Shown here: positions 25,856 to 35,462 of the stretch, piece by piece
Position numbering within the stretch: the stretch's first letter is position 1
How the letters are laid out: every line of letters begins with the position of its first letter
Made by a program: the position numbers and the translations under genes
Notes under the pieces: model-generated
What the model was told of the DNA's origin: nothing
The model's database searches: none
Seen by the model: the letters and a program-made list of their open reading frames with translations, nothing else
Assembly (NCBI RefSeq): GCF_011516925.1
Contig: NZ_WOTG01000014.1
Span: forward strand, 1-47,145
Direction: 5' to 3'
Length of the DNA stretch: 47,145 bases
Origin: Acetobacter fabarum
Lineage (GTDB): Bacteria > Pseudomonadota > Alphaproteobacteria > Acetobacterales > Acetobacteraceae

Positions 25856-26392
25856 ATGCTTCGCCGTCTCATGCCCAGCCATGCCGCTGCCAGCCGCCCC
25901 CATCCCATGCTGCTCCTTAAATGGATGAGCGCCGCAACAGCCGTTGCGGGGATCTGCCTGTTAAGCGGCTGCTCCAGCTCCGACCGGACCCGGACCGGCC
26001 TTGCCGCCCCGCACAACCACCTGCTGGCCGAAGATCGCGGGGCCTCTGGCGGGGAAGCCAGCCTTAAAGGCGGCGTAAACGCCTATCTGTGGCGCGCAGC
26101 ACTGGACACACTCTCCTTCATGCCCGTGGCTACGGCCGATGCGGAAGGCGGGATTATCCTGACAGACTGGTACACGCCCCCCGCCACGCATGACGAACGG
26201 TTCAAGATTACCGCTTTTGTGCTGGACCGCCGCCTGCGCTCCGATGCGCTGCGCCTGAGCGTGTTCCGCCAGCTCAAGCAGGACGGAACATGGGTGGATA
26301 CTCCCCCCGCACCCAATACCGCGTCCGACATTGCCACGCGCATTCTCTCCCGCGCGCGCAAACTCCGCGCCGATAACGGCAATCAGGACTGA
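25856..26392 (+). CDS. DUF3576 lipoprotein
   Basis: A lipoprotein signal (GICLLSGC, Cys39 from the start at 25856) is followed by a domain with GGVNAYLWRAALDTLSFMPV, DAEGGIILTDWY, RFKITAFVLDRRLRSDALRLSVFRQ, the pattern of the DUF3576 family located upstream of leuS in many alphaproteobacteria. AAGGAG at 25836 is 14 nt before this ATG, rather far. A start at 25907 (MLLLKW) would give a more typical short signal sequence. It probably sits at the inner leaflet of the outer membrane. Its placement beside leuS-lptE-holA suggests an envelope-assembly link, unproven. Confidence 0.8.
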   Translation: MLRRLMPSHAAASRPHPMLLLKWMSAATAVAGICLLSGCSSSDRTRTGLAAPHNHLLAEDRGASGGEASLKGGVNAYLWRAALDTLSFMPVATADAEGGIILTDWYTPPATHDERFKITAFVLDRRLRSDALRLSVFRQLKQDGTWVDTPPAPNTASDIATRILSRARKLRADNGNQD

Positions 26393-26463
26393 CCCACCCG
26401 GCTCTGGCCACGGTGTTCATCCTTATTTTTTCCTTATAGCCTGCAAGCGTAGATTCTCATTCC

Positions 26464-29082
26464 ATGTCCCAGCCTTCCAGCCCATCCCCCTCCTATGACT
26501 TCAACGCAGTCGAGCCAAAATGGCAGAAGGCGTGGGAAAAAGCCGATATTTTTACCGTTCCGGATGTCCCTCCGGCGGACAAGCCCAAATATTATGTGCT
26601 GGAAATGTTCCCCTACCCATCGGGGCAGCTCCACATGGGGCATGTGCGCAACTACGCACTGGGTGATGTGATTGCCCGCTACAAGCGCGCCCGTGGCTTT
26701 GCCGTGCTGCACCCCATGGGGTGGGATGCCTTTGGCCTGCCAGCCGAAAACGCAGCGCGCGAACGCGGCGTGCACCCGCAGGAATGGACGCTCAACAACA
26801 TTGCCGCCATGCGCGCCACCCTGCAGCGGCTCGGCTTCTCCCTCAACTGGGACCGTGAAATTGCAACCTGCCTGCCCGACTACTACGGCAAGCAGCAGAA
26901 GCTGTTCCTCGACTTTATGCAGGCCGGGCTGGTTGAACGGCGCGAAAGCTGGGTCAACTGGGACCCGGTGGACCAGACCGTTCTGGCCAACGAACAGGTG
27001 GTGGATGGCAAGGGCTGGCGCTCTGGCGCACCGATTGAAAAGAAAAAACTCTCCCAGTGGTTCCTGCGCATTACCGACTTTGCCCAGGACCTGCTGGACG
27101 GGCTGAAAACGCTCGACCGCTGGCCCGAGCGCGTGCGCACCATGCAGGAACGCTGGATTGGCCGCTCCGAAGGGGCCAAGCTCACCTTCTCGCTGCATGA
27201 ACCCCCCACGGGGCTGGATACCAACCTGAACGCGGTGGAAGTGTTTACCACCCGCCCGGATACGCTGTTTGGCATGTCCTTTCTGGCCATTGCCCCGGAC
27301 CACCCGCTGGCCCAGTGGGTTGCCGAGCGCAACCCGCAGGCTGCGGAGTTTGTGGCTGAATGCCGCCGCCTTGGCACCTCGGTCGAAGCGGTGGAAACAG
27401 CTGAAAAACGCGGGTTTGATACGGGCCTGCGCGTGAACCACCCGTTCATGGACAAGAGCTTTCCCATCTGGATCGCCAATTTTGTGCTGATGGACTACGG
27501 CACGGGTGCGCTGTTCGGCTGCCCGTCGGGGGACCAGCGCGACCTGGACTTTGCCCACAAATACAACCTGCCCATAACCCCCGTGGTGCTGCCAGAAGGC
27601 AAGGATCAGGCAGACTTTGCCATTACCGAACACGCCTTTACCGGCGATGGCACCATGATCAACTCCGGTTTTCTGGACGGGCAGAGCACCGAACAGGCCC
27701 GCAAATCCGCCATTGCCCGTTTGCAGGACCTTGGCGTGGGCCAGGGTGTTGTCAACTGGCGGCTGCGCGACTGGGGCATTTCGCGCCAGCGGTACTGGGG
27801 CTGCCCCATACCGGTCATTCATTGCGACACCTGCGGCGCGGTGCCGGTGCCCGACGAACAGCTCCCCGTCAAACTGCCCGAGGATGTCACCTTTGACAAA
27901 CCGGGCAACCCGCTGGACCACCACCCCACGTGGAAGCACACCACCTGCCCATGTTGCGGCAAGCCCGCCACGCGTGAGACCGATACGTTTGACACATTCG
28001 TGGACAGCTCGTGGTATTTTGCCCGCTTTACGGCCCCCCATGCCGCAGCCCCTACCGTGCGGGATGCCGCCGATGGCTGGCTGGCCGTGGACCAGTATAT
28101 TGGCGGGATTGAACACGCCATTCTGCACCTGCTTTACGCACGCTTCTTTACCCGCGCCATGCACCGCACCGGCAACCTGAACGTGGATGAGCCGTTTGCT
28201 GGCCTGTTTACCCAGGGCATGGTCAGCCACGAAAGCTACAAGGACAACGCAGGCCACTGGCTCTACCCCGAGGAAGTGGAACGCACGCCCGAAGGTGTGG
28301 TCAAACGCGGCACCACCGACCCCGTGACCGTGGGCCGGGTGGAAAAAATGTCCAAGTCCAAGCGCAACACGGTTGCCCCCGTGGCTATTATCGAGCGCTT
28401 TGGAGCCGATACCGCACGCTGGTTTGTCCTGTCCGACAGCCCACCCGAGCGTGACATGGAATGGACCGAGGCCGGTGTGGCCGGGGCTGCGCGCTTTGCC
28501 CAGCGCCTGTTCCGCACGGTTTGTAGCGTTGCCGCCAGCGTACCCGCCACCACCACCTGCCCCGCTGATATTGACCGCAAGGCCGATACGCTGCGCCGCA
28601 CCACGCACCGCACGCTTGCCGCCGTGACCGAAGCGCTGGAAAGCTTTGCCATTAACGTGGCCGTTGCCCGTATTCATGAACTGACCTCCGCTCTGGCGGA
28701 TGCGGAAAAAGCGGCCAGCGTTGCGGGCATGGACTTTGCCCGGCGCGAGGCAGCGCATAGTCTGTGCCTGCTCTGCGCCCCGATGATGCCGCATCTGGCC
28801 GAAGAAATGTTTGCAAGCCTTGAGCCCACCGCAGGGCTTGCGGCAACGCAGGCATGGCCTGCCCCCCAGCCCGACCTGCTGGCGGCAACGCAGGTCACCA
28901 TAGCGGTGCAGATTCTGGGCAAACTGCGCGGCACTGTAGAAGCGCTCCCCGATGAGGACCCCGCCGCCGTGCTGGCACGGGCAGAAGCCGAACCCAACGT
29001 GGCGCGGCTGCTGGAGGGCAAGCGCATTGTCAAACGCGTGCATGTGCCCAACCGCATTGTTAACTTTGTAACGGCAGGCTGA
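26464..29082 (+). CDS. leuS: Leucyl-tRNA synthetase
   Basis: The 872-aa class I synthetase charges tRNA-Leu. The HIGH signature is QLHMGH (about 55-60), followed by [12 protein letters not shown]. The editing (CP1) domain lies between about 225 and 420 with TTRPDTLFG and the conserved [25 protein letters not shown] is at about 622-631. The zinc-like module CDTCGAVPV and CPCCGKP is present, and the C-terminal anticodon-binding part is complete. Its TGA overlaps the lptE ATG by one base, so translation is probably coupled. Confidence 0.97.
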   Translation: MSQPSSPSPSYDFNAVEPKWQKAWEKADIFTVPDVPPADKPKYYVLEMFPYPSGQLHMGHVRNYALGDVIARYKRARGFAVLHPMGWDAFGLPAENAARERGVHPQEWTLNNIAAMRATLQRLGFSLNWDREIATCLPDYYGKQQKLFLDFMQAGLVERRESWVNWDPVDQTVLANEQVVDGKGWRSGAPIEKKKLSQWFLRITDFAQDLLDGLKTLDRWPERVRTMQERWIGRSEGAKLTFSLHEPPTGLDTNLNAVEVFTTRPDTLFGMSFLAIAPDHPLAQWVAERNPQAAEFVAECRRLGTSVEAVETAEKRGFDTGLRVNHPFMDKSFPIWIANFVLMDYGTGALFGCPSGDQRDLDFAHKYNLPITPVVLPEGKDQADFAITEHAFTGDGTMINSGFLDGQSTEQARKSAIARLQDLGVGQGVVNWRLRDWGISRQRYWGCPIPVIHCDTCGAVPVPDEQLPVKLPEDVTFDKPGNPLDHHPTWKHTTCPCCGKPATRETDTFDTFVDSSWYFARFTAPHAAAPTVRDAADGWLAVDQYIGGIEHAILHLLYARFFTRAMHRTGNLNVDEPFAGLFTQGMVSHESYKDNAGHWLYPEEVERTPEGVVKRGTTDPVTVGRVEKMSKSKRNTVAPVAIIERFGADTARWFVLSDSPPERDMEWTEAGVAGAARFAQRLFRTVCSVAASVPATTTCPADIDRKADTLRRTTHRTLAAVTEALESFAINVAVARIHELTSALADAEKAASVAGMDFARREAAHSLCLLCAPMMPHLAEEMFASLEPTAGLAATQAWPAPQPDLLAATQVTIAVQILGKLRGTVEALPDEDPAAVLARAEAEPNVARLLEGKRIVKRVHVPNRIVNFVTAG

Positions 29083-29777
29083 TGACCCGGACCCGCTCCC
29101 TTTTTTCTCTCTGCAAGGCCACACTGGCCGCCACAGCCCTTATGGCGGCTCCGCTGCTGCTGAGTGGCTGCGGCTTCAAGCCTTTATACGGGGAGGAAAA
29201 AGGCGCGGTTGATGTTACAGCCGAGCTTAAAGATATTTACGTTGCCAATATTCCGCAGCGCTTTGGCCAGCAGATCCGTCTGGCGCTGCAATCCCAGATG
29301 GCGGGTGATGGGCCAGAAGACCCGCGCAAATACAAGCTGGTGGTCCAGCCCACCATTAGTGGTGAAGCCATTGACATTCATGGCGACAACACCACCGGGC
29401 GGACCCGTATGCTTGCCACCGCGCACTGGCAGTTGCTCACCATTGAGCAGACCCCACAGCTGATCACGCAGGGATACGCCCAGACGCTGGATGGGTACAC
29501 CAACACCTACGAACAGTATTTTGCCCAGACCCTGAACATGGAAAGCACGATGGGCCGCATCGCGCAGGCATTGGGCGAGCAGATTACCCAGCAGGTGGCC
29601 ACCTGGTTCAAAACCCACGCCACCCCGGCGGATGTGCCCGATAACCAGCCCAAAGCACTCTACCCATCTCCCAACCTTATTCCCGATTCCGATCAGGGCA
29701 CCCCCATGGAGCAGGAAGGCCCGGACGCCATTCCCAACATGGCCACGGGGCGTGCCCCCATTGATACCAACTTCTAG
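29082..29777 (+). CDS. lptE: LPS-assembly lipoprotein LptE
   Basis: The 231-aa protein has a lipoprotein signal ending LLLSGC (Cys30) and the family hallmark GCGFKPLYG immediately after. The following domain has the LptE alternation (VANIPQRFGQQIRLALQSQM, YKLVVQPTIS, then a helical stretch with MGRIAQALGEQI). LptE plugs the LptD barrel that places lipopolysaccharide in the outer leaflet. The last 50 residues are a Pro-rich tail specific to this group. Gene order leuS-lptE-holA is conserved in many proteobacteria and supports the call. Confidence 0.93.
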   Translation: MTRTRSLFSLCKATLAATALMAAPLLLSGCGFKPLYGEEKGAVDVTAELKDIYVANIPQRFGQQIRLALQSQMAGDGPEDPRKYKLVVQPTISGEAIDIHGDNTTGRTRMLATAHWQLLTIEQTPQLITQGYAQTLDGYTNTYEQYFAQTLNMESTMGRIAQALGEQITQQVATWFKTHATPADVPDNQPKALYPSPNLIPDSDQGTPMEQEGPDAIPNMATGRAPIDTNF

Positions 29778-29795
29778 CCACCGGGCGGGCTGGTC

Positions 29796-30809
29796 ATGAA
29801 AATAGACGCCCGCGGCACTGCCCGTGTTCTCAACGACCCCGGAGCGTGGCGCGTGATCCTGCTCCATGGGGAAGATACGGGGCTGATCCGCGAACGGGCC
29901 TTACAGGCCACGCACCGGCTGGCCGGCACGCTGGACGACCCGTTCCGCATTGCCCTGCTGGACCGCGAAACCCACAACAGGCTGGAAGAGGAAGCCACGG
30001 CTCTCTCCCTTATGGGCGGCCGCCGGGTTGTGCGTGTGCGGGATGCCTCGGACGCGCTGCTCAAACCCGTAGAGCATGTTCTGGCCCAGAACACGGACAC
30101 ACTGGTTATACTGGAAGCTCCGGGCCTTGCCTCCCGCTCCAAGCTGCGCCAGCTCATGGAAAAACTGCCCGTGTGCGCCAGCATTGGCTGCTACCCCGAA
30201 GAAGGGCGTAATCTGGAATCCTCCATTACCCAGATGCTGGGCGCCCACCATGTGCAAATTGACAGCGATGCCCTGCACTGGCTGGCAGGCCGCTTGGGGG
30301 CGGACCGTGCGGCAGCCCGCAGCGAGGTGGAAAAACTGGCCCTTTACGCGGGGGACACCGGCACTCTGGCGCTGGAGGACGTGCGCGCCTGCATTGGCGA
30401 TGCCGGGAGCGTATCGGTTGAAGATGCAGCCTTTGCCGCAACAGAGGGCAACCGGACAGAAACCGATACCGCGCTCGAGCGTGCACTGGCCGAAGGCACT
30501 GCCCCCATTGCCATTATCCGCGCTTTTATGGGCCACATGCACCGCCTGCGCAGGGTACGGGCCGCCATGGCGGCGGGGCAGAGCCGGAGTGACGCGCTTA
30601 AAACCCTGCGTCCTCCCGTGTTTTTCAAGCGTACGGCCAGTTTTAGCCGTGCGCTGGAGTTCTGGTCCTTACCAGCGTTAAGCAAAGAGCTGGCAGAGCT
30701 ACAGGCACTGGAGCTGGCCTGCAAGCAGACCGGGGCCCCCGACCTGCTGCTCTGCCGCCGCCATATTGCAACATTGGCAGCCCGCGCAGCGCTGTACAGC
30801 CGCCGCTAG
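29796..30809 (+). CDS. holA: DNA polymerase III delta subunit
   Basis: The 337-aa delta subunit opens the beta sliding clamp within the clamp loader. The sequence follows the family along its length: LLHGEDTGLIRERA near the N-terminus, FRIALLDRE, LVILEAPGLASRSKLRQLME, HWLAGRLGADRAAARSEVEKLALYAG and a C-terminal helical domain (FMGHMHRLRRVRAAMAAG, FFKRTASFSRALEFWS). It starts 18 nt after lptE, in the same operon. Confidence 0.95.
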   Translation: MKIDARGTARVLNDPGAWRVILLHGEDTGLIRERALQATHRLAGTLDDPFRIALLDRETHNRLEEEATALSLMGGRRVVRVRDASDALLKPVEHVLAQNTDTLVILEAPGLASRSKLRQLMEKLPVCASIGCYPEEGRNLESSITQMLGAHHVQIDSDALHWLAGRLGADRAAARSEVEKLALYAGDTGTLALEDVRACIGDAGSVSVEDAAFAATEGNRTETDTALERALAEGTAPIAIIRAFMGHMHRLRRVRAAMAAGQSRSDALKTLRPPVFFKRTASFSRALEFWSLPALSKELAELQALELACKQTGAPDLLLCRRHIATLAARAALYSRR

Positions 30810-30863
30810 CGCCTGCTTTTCCCCTTGTCCGCTCAGGGGGCATTCAGTATACAAAAGCGGTGT

Positions 30864-31174
30864 GTCCGCGTAGCTCAGTAGGATAGAGCACAGGATTCCT
30901 ATTTAATTGGGCACCATAACTGGAAACATTATGGTGAATCCGCTCAAAGTCGGGGAACGCTACGGCCTGCAAGGGCCTTGCCAATCCCGAGCCAAGCCGT
31001 TCCACAGGAACGGAAGGTGTAGAGACTGGACGGGCGGTGCCTAAAGGCCTGTTGTTTACAGGTCTATGGTAAAGGGACAGTCCAGCCCACAAACGCTTCG
31101 GCAACGCAGCGGCAGTGAAAGCTGTAGTGGGATGAATCCTGGGGCCGTGGGTTCGAATCCCGCCGCGGACACCA
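30864..31174 (+). tRNA. tRNA-Arg(CCT) interrupted by a group I intron
   Basis: Exon 1 is 30864-30900 and exon 2 is 31135-31174. Joined, they give a normal 77-nt tRNA: acceptor GTCCGCG pairs with CGCGGAC, discriminator A, encoded CCA, D stem GCTC/GAGC, anticodon stem CAGGA/TCCTG, loop TTCCTAA with anticodon CCT, T arm GTGGGTTCGAATCCCGC. The intron lies just after the third anticodon base. The tRNA reads AGG codons. If splicing fails, AGG would depend on other tRNA-Arg species. Confidence 0.93.
30901..31134 (+). ncRNA. Group I self-splicing intron in the tRNA-Arg(CCT) anticodon loop
   Basis: The 234-nt insert ends with G (31134), as group I introns do, and the upstream exon ends with U (31-base CCT at 30898-30900) that can pair as U.G with the guide GGG at 30909-30911. 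The catalytic core shows GAAGGTGTAGAGACTGGACGG (shortened here: GTGTAGAGACTGGACGG at 31016-31032) and ACAGTCCAG (31077-31085), forming P7, and GCCAAGCCG for the P3/P8 region. These are close to the Azoarcus tRNA-Ile intron core of subgroup IC3. No homing endonuclease ORF fits in it. Introns in tRNA-Arg(CCU) are established in Agrobacterium, so the placement is not new, but this copy is in an acetic acid bacterium. Confidence 0.9.
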
Positions 31175-31463
31175 ACACACACTCCCCCTTTCCCGGTCCG
31201 CCTGCATGCCCCTGTGCGTTATGCTTTGATCAATGCACGCGCTCTGCCGCATGGCGGGGGCATACTGCGACCACCCACAAAGTAATGTTTAGTATTAAAT
31301 AACAAGTTATAAAATACTAAACGAAATACATTTGAAAATATCGTCACAAAAAAGTTATTCTTCCATTCCACCTTGCCGGGTAAAAGAAATAATGCTCTAA
31401 AAAAGTCCATTATATCTTAGTCATAGAATGTTTGAGACCATCCAGCATTCTGAAAGGTGACAC

Positions 31464-32564
31464 ATGAGACGTGTAGCTGAAAGAATATTGTGTTGCTCTC
31501 TTATTTTATTCACAAGTGGCTGTTATAGTATTGGAAGCTATAAGCTCGGAAAAGATCAGGACCAGTATGCAAGTTCCATGATCGAAGCCAGTAAACGGCA
31601 GACACTCTCCAACCTTGTGCGCCTGCGTTATGCAGATACACCCGGATTTTTGGACACAACGCAGCTTATTTCAGGCTACCAGTTGCAGCGCAGTGGTTTT
31701 CTTGGTGTTGCATCAGACACTTTTCCCATTCGCCCCAACGGGGGCATAGCCGCACAGTTGCAGGAAAGCCCGACCTTTACCTTTCAGCCCGTAACGGGTG
31801 ATGCCTACGCCCATAATTTTTTACGCCCGCTGCCCCCCGCCAGCCTTTTGCCGCTGGCCATGGGCGGGTTGCCTATAGATGTCCTGTTGCGGCTGTCCGT
31901 GCAGTCCATTGATCTTTTCAGTAATAACCGTCCATTTTCACGCAATGCGGGGGATATTGATGCCGAGGTTGATGCCCATAGTGCAGCTTTTTTCAGCCTT
32001 CTGCATGACCTGCGTCTTTTACAGGCAGCGGGCCTGCTGAACATTCAGCTCCAGCAGGCATCTGGCACAAATGGTAAAGAAATTGAAAACAGCCGTGTTT
32101 TCATGAGTATTTCATCAACAACAGACCCCAACCTTGCAGCTATTGCGGAAAAAACCAAAAAACAGCTTAACTTTTCGCCCAAATCTGAGCGGATGGAAGT
32201 TGTATACGGTGTCGGTGCCCCCAGTCCGGGGCAGATCAAAATGCTGACCAGAAGCATGCTGAGTATTCTTGGCCAGATCGCCTACCAGATTCAAATCCCT
32301 GATGATGAGGTTTCCTCCGGTAATACCCGCAAATCCGTTGATGTGGCGGGCAATAATGGGGCCAAACCCCTGATGAATGTACATTCGGGGCACAAGCAGC
32401 CTGATAACGCGTTTGTATCCATTCTGTACGACCATTATTATTACTGGATTGATCGCGGGGATTTTGAAAGCAAACTGGCGTTTACAATTACCCAGATGCT
32501 TCTGGAACTGTCCAAAACAACCCTGAACCCCGGAGCCGTGGTGACTATTCCTGTCAACAAATGA
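31464..32564 (+). CDS. Conserved lipoprotein of unknown function
   Basis: The 366-aa protein has a short lipoprotein signal (LILFTSGC, Cys20). Its early part (EASKRQTLSNLVRLRYADTPGFLD, then LQESPTFTFQPVTGDAYAHNFLRPLPP) resembles a family of proteobacterial outer-membrane lipoproteins of unknown role that I recognise only by pattern. The C-terminal half is alpha/beta, ending ALTITQMLLELSK-like. AAGGTG precedes the ATG. The decarboxylase gene begins 75 nt downstream on the same strand, and both genes have GC contents somewhat below average, so they may be one unit. Confidence 0.75.
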   Translation: MRRVAERILCCSLILFTSGCYSIGSYKLGKDQDQYASSMIEASKRQTLSNLVRLRYADTPGFLDTTQLISGYQLQRSGFLGVASDTFPIRPNGGIAAQLQESPTFTFQPVTGDAYAHNFLRPLPPASLLPLAMGGLPIDVLLRLSVQSIDLFSNNRPFSRNAGDIDAEVDAHSAAFFSLLHDLRLLQAAGLLNIQLQQASGTNGKEIENSRVFMSISSTTDPNLAAIAEKTKKQLNFSPKSERMEVVYGVGAPSPGQIKMLTRSMLSILGQIAYQIQIPDDEVSSGNTRKSVDVAGNNGAKPLMNVHSGHKQPDNAFVSILYDHYYYWIDRGDFESKLAFTITQMLLELSKTTLNPGAVVTIPVNK

Positions 32565-32638
32565 CAGGACACCCTGCCCTACCATTCACAAAATAAATAC
32601 ATTTTTCTTCAGTTTTTTACAAAACAGGAAAAATCTGC

Positions 32639-35368
32639 ATGACCTCCAGCACTCCTTGCGATCAGCCTGTGCGTTCGCTTATCAGCACCACACTGGCAAC
32701 TCCTGCCCTGCGCGCGGACCGGTGGCTTCTGGTCCTTGATCTGGCCCGCAAATGGTCCACGACCAATGCGGCAGATATTAAAAAAAGTCTTTCCAGTTCA
32801 TTGGAAAAACTGGATGAGGTTGAACGGTTTTTTGCCTATCCGGGCGCACAGCTGCTTGAGCGGCTGAAAAGCTGCCTGAGTGATGACGACAACAAGGCCT
32901 TCCTACGCCTTGCCCAGCGTATTTCCACCACCATTGTCTCGCGCAAATACCACCGCGATGCCTCTGCGTGGAACATGGATGACCATGATGATGAACCCCT
33001 TAACCGCCTGCCGCAGGCCATAACGCACCTGAAAAGCACGCCCTATTTTGAGGTCCTGAGCGTGGTGCCCCATGCCCGCTCGCGCTGGCCGCTTATTCAG
33101 GAAGAAGCACGCGGTGTGCGCCGTGCGGAAGACGACTTTATTTACCAGCCGGTTATTGTAGGCAACGCACAGGACGCCCTGACAGGGATCCTGCTGAACC
33201 CCGATATTGGGGCCGTAGTCCTTTACGAAGGGTTTACCGCGCAAAGCCTGACCGAAAACCCGCTTCTGGCGGCTTTTCAGAGTGTGATCGACTTCTCGAC
33301 CATTGGGGATGACGAAACACTGGTGTTGCAGCTTGCGCAGGCCATTAAAAAAATCCGTCCCGAAATGGACATCTACCTGCTGAGCGACAGAAATATCGAA
33401 ACACTGGCAGGCAAGCCCGAGAGCCGGTTTTTCAACCGTATTTTCTACCAGATGGAAGAACCTCTGGAACTGCACCTGTCCATTCTGGAAGGCATACGCA
33501 ACCGGTATAAAACGCCGTTTTTTGACAACCTCAAACGCTATGCCCAGCGCCCCATTGCCACGTTCCATGCCCTGCCCATAGCCCGCGGCAAGTCGGTCTT
33601 TACGTCCAACTGGATCAGCGACATGGGCGAGTTTTACGGCCCCAACCTGTTTTTGGCCGAAAGCTCCGCCACCACCGGCGGGCTGGACAGCCTGCTGGAG
33701 CCGACAGGCAATATCAAGGATGCGCAGGCCATGGCGGCGCAGGCCTTTGGGGCCGACCACGCCTTTTTTGTAACCAACGGCACGTCCACCAGCAACAAGA
33801 TGGTGCTTCAGGCCCTGCTGGCACCGGGCGACATTGTTATTCTGGACCGCAACTGCCACAAATCCCACCATTACGGGTGCGTGCTGGCAGGCGCACAGCC
33901 CTATTATGTGGAGGCCTTCCCGCTGGTGGAATACTCCATGTATGGGGGTGTGCCGCTGCGCACGATCAAGCAGGCCCTGCTGGCCCTTAAAGCGCATGGT
34001 GATCTGGCCCGTGTAAAAATGGTGGACCTGACCAACTGCACGTTTGACGGCCATGTGTACGACACCCGCCGGGTTATGGAAGAATGTCTTGCCATTAAAC
34101 CGGACCTGATCTTTTTGTGGGACGAGGCCTGGTTTGGCTTTGCCCACTGGTCACCCCTGCTGCGCCAGCGCACGGCCATGGGCGCCGCTGCGGCCCTGAC
34201 CGAATCCCTTACCCGGCCAGAGGCCCAGCAGGCATGGGACAAGCAGGCCAGCACACTGGGCAACGCCCCCGATGATGAAACCCTGCTGAACACACGCCTT
34301 GTGCCCGACCCGCGTGCCGTGCGGCTGCGGGTGTACCAGACCAACTCGGTGCATAAATCCATGTCCGCGTTGCGGCAGGGCTCCATTGTGCTGGTCAAGG
34401 ATGTAGACTTCGAACATGTAGAGTCCCAGTTCCATGAGGCCGTGTTTACGCACGCCTCCACCAGCCCCAACCTCCAGATTATTGCATCACTGGATGTTGC
34501 GCGCCGCCAGATGCAGCTTGAAGGTTACGGGCTGGTCAGCAACGCCTTGCAGATCGCGCTGGAAATTCGCAAACAGGTCAACAGCCACAAGCTGATTTCC
34601 AAATACTTCCGGGTGCTCAACAGTGCGGAAATGATCCCCGGAGCGTTCCGCCAGTCCGGGCTGACGGATTACAATGACCCCAGCATAAGCTGGGACAAGG
34701 CTCTACAGTCCATCAAGACTGATGAGTTCCTGCTTGACCCCACACGCATGACCCTGTCCTGCGGGGCGGCGGGCTTTGACGGCACGACATTCAAGAACGT
34801 TCTGGCCGACAAGTTCAACATCCAGCTCAACAAAACGTCACGCAATAGCGTTCTGCTTCAGTCCAACATCAACAACACCCGCTCCGACATTGCCCTGCTG
34901 ATCCGGGTTCTGGTGGACATTGCCACCGATATTGACAAGAAAATTGCCGATAACGACGAAGGGTATCAGAAAACGTTTGAAAACAGGGTGCACGCGCTGG
35001 TGGATGACCTGCCCGAGCTGCCCAACTTCAGCCATTTTGATGACCGCTACCGCGACCAGCCCAAAGCCCCCACCCTGCACGGGGACATCCGCCGCGCGTT
35101 CTATGATGCGTATAATGAAGCCGAGTGCGAATACATACCACTCGACAGCCCAGAAATTGCCAAACGCCTGCAATCTGGTCCGGCGCTTGTTTCCGCCAAC
35201 TTTGTTATTCCCTACCCTCCGGGTTTTCCCATCATGGTGCCGGGGCAGGTTATTACGCAGGGCATTGTGGATTTCATGCGCAAGCTGGATGTGAAGGAAA
35301 TCCACGGCTTTAACAAAGCTCTGGGCCTCAAGCTGCTCAAGCGTGTTCCCGGCAAAAACAAAGGCTGA
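32639..35368 (+). CDS. Orn/Lys/Arg-type PLP decarboxylase with long N-terminal extension
   Basis: The 909-aa protein contains a response-regulator-like wing domain (about 135-290) and the fold I PLP domain of the inducible Orn/Lys/Arg decarboxylases. PLP Lys573 stands in NSVHKSMSALRQGS, Asp495 in LWDEAWFGFAHW, and GTSTSNKMVLQALLAPGD and ILDRNCHKSHHYG match the cofactor-binding part. The C-terminal domain ends with PGFPIMVPGQ. At 909 aa it is some 150 residues longer than AdiA/CadA/SpeF; the extra sequence is mainly residues 1-130, helical. The substrate is undetermined. The AspT-family antiporter downstream suggests amino-acid decarboxylation coupled to exchange, consuming protons in acid. 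Confidence 0.88.
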   Translation: MTSSTPCDQPVRSLISTTLATPALRADRWLLVLDLARKWSTTNAADIKKSLSSSLEKLDEVERFFAYPGAQLLERLKSCLSDDDNKAFLRLAQRISTTIVSRKYHRDASAWNMDDHDDEPLNRLPQAITHLKSTPYFEVLSVVPHARSRWPLIQEEARGVRRAEDDFIYQPVIVGNAQDALTGILLNPDIGAVVLYEGFTAQSLTENPLLAAFQSVIDFSTIGDDETLVLQLAQAIKKIRPEMDIYLLSDRNIETLAGKPESRFFNRIFYQMEEPLELHLSILEGIRNRYKTPFFDNLKRYAQRPIATFHALPIARGKSVFTSNWISDMGEFYGPNLFLAESSATTGGLDSLLEPTGNIKDAQAMAAQAFGADHAFFVTNGTSTSNKMVLQALLAPGDIVILDRNCHKSHHYGCVLAGAQPYYVEAFPLVEYSMYGGVPLRTIKQALLALKAHGDLARVKMVDLTNCTFDGHVYDTRRVMEECLAIKPDLIFLWDEAWFGFAHWSPLLRQRTAMGAAAALTESLTRPEAQQAWDKQASTLGNAPDDETLLNTRLVPDPRAVRLRVYQTNSVHKSMSALRQGSIVLVKDVDFEHVESQFHEAVFTHASTSPNLQIIASLDVARRQMQLEGYGLVSNALQIALEIRKQVNSHKLISKYFRVLNSAEMIPGAFRQSGLTDYNDPSISWDKALQSIKTDEFLLDPTRMTLSCGAAGFDGTTFKNVLADKFNIQLNKTSRNSVLLQSNINNTRSDIALLIRVLVDIATDIDKKIADNDEGYQKTFENRVHALVDDLPELPNFSHFDDRYRDQPKAPTLHGDIRRAFYDAYNEAECEYIPLDSPEIAKRLQSGPALVSANFVIPYPPGFPIMVPGQVITQGIVDFMRKLDVKEIHGFNKALGLKLLKRVPGKNKG

Positions 35369-35384
35369 TCCCACTAACCTGCCC

Positions 35385-35418
35385 GCTCCCGCACCCTGCG
35401 TGCGGGAGCATGGTTTTT
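35385..35418 (+). terminator. Terminator-like hairpin after the decarboxylase
   Basis: GCTCCCGCA (35385-35393) is exactly complementary to TGCGGGAGC (35401-35409), with T5 starting five bases after the stem. It lies between the decarboxylase and the antiporter gene (94-nt gap), so it may attenuate rather than abolish read-through. Confidence 0.7.
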
Positions 35419-35462
35419 GCACAGGCTCTGCAAGGCGCACTTGCGGGTAAAGGAGCTTACAC

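Noticed and set aside
26434..29124. Very long minus-strand ORF antisense to leuS (896 aa)
   Set aside because: It mirrors leuS; the composition is Gly/His/Phe-rich as expected for the complementary frame of a GC-rich gene, and leuS carries all family motifs.
30844..31302. ORFs overlapping the tRNA-Arg intron, considered as homing endonuclease
   Set aside because: They have no LAGLIDADG, GIY-YIG or HNH motif and run through tRNA exons.
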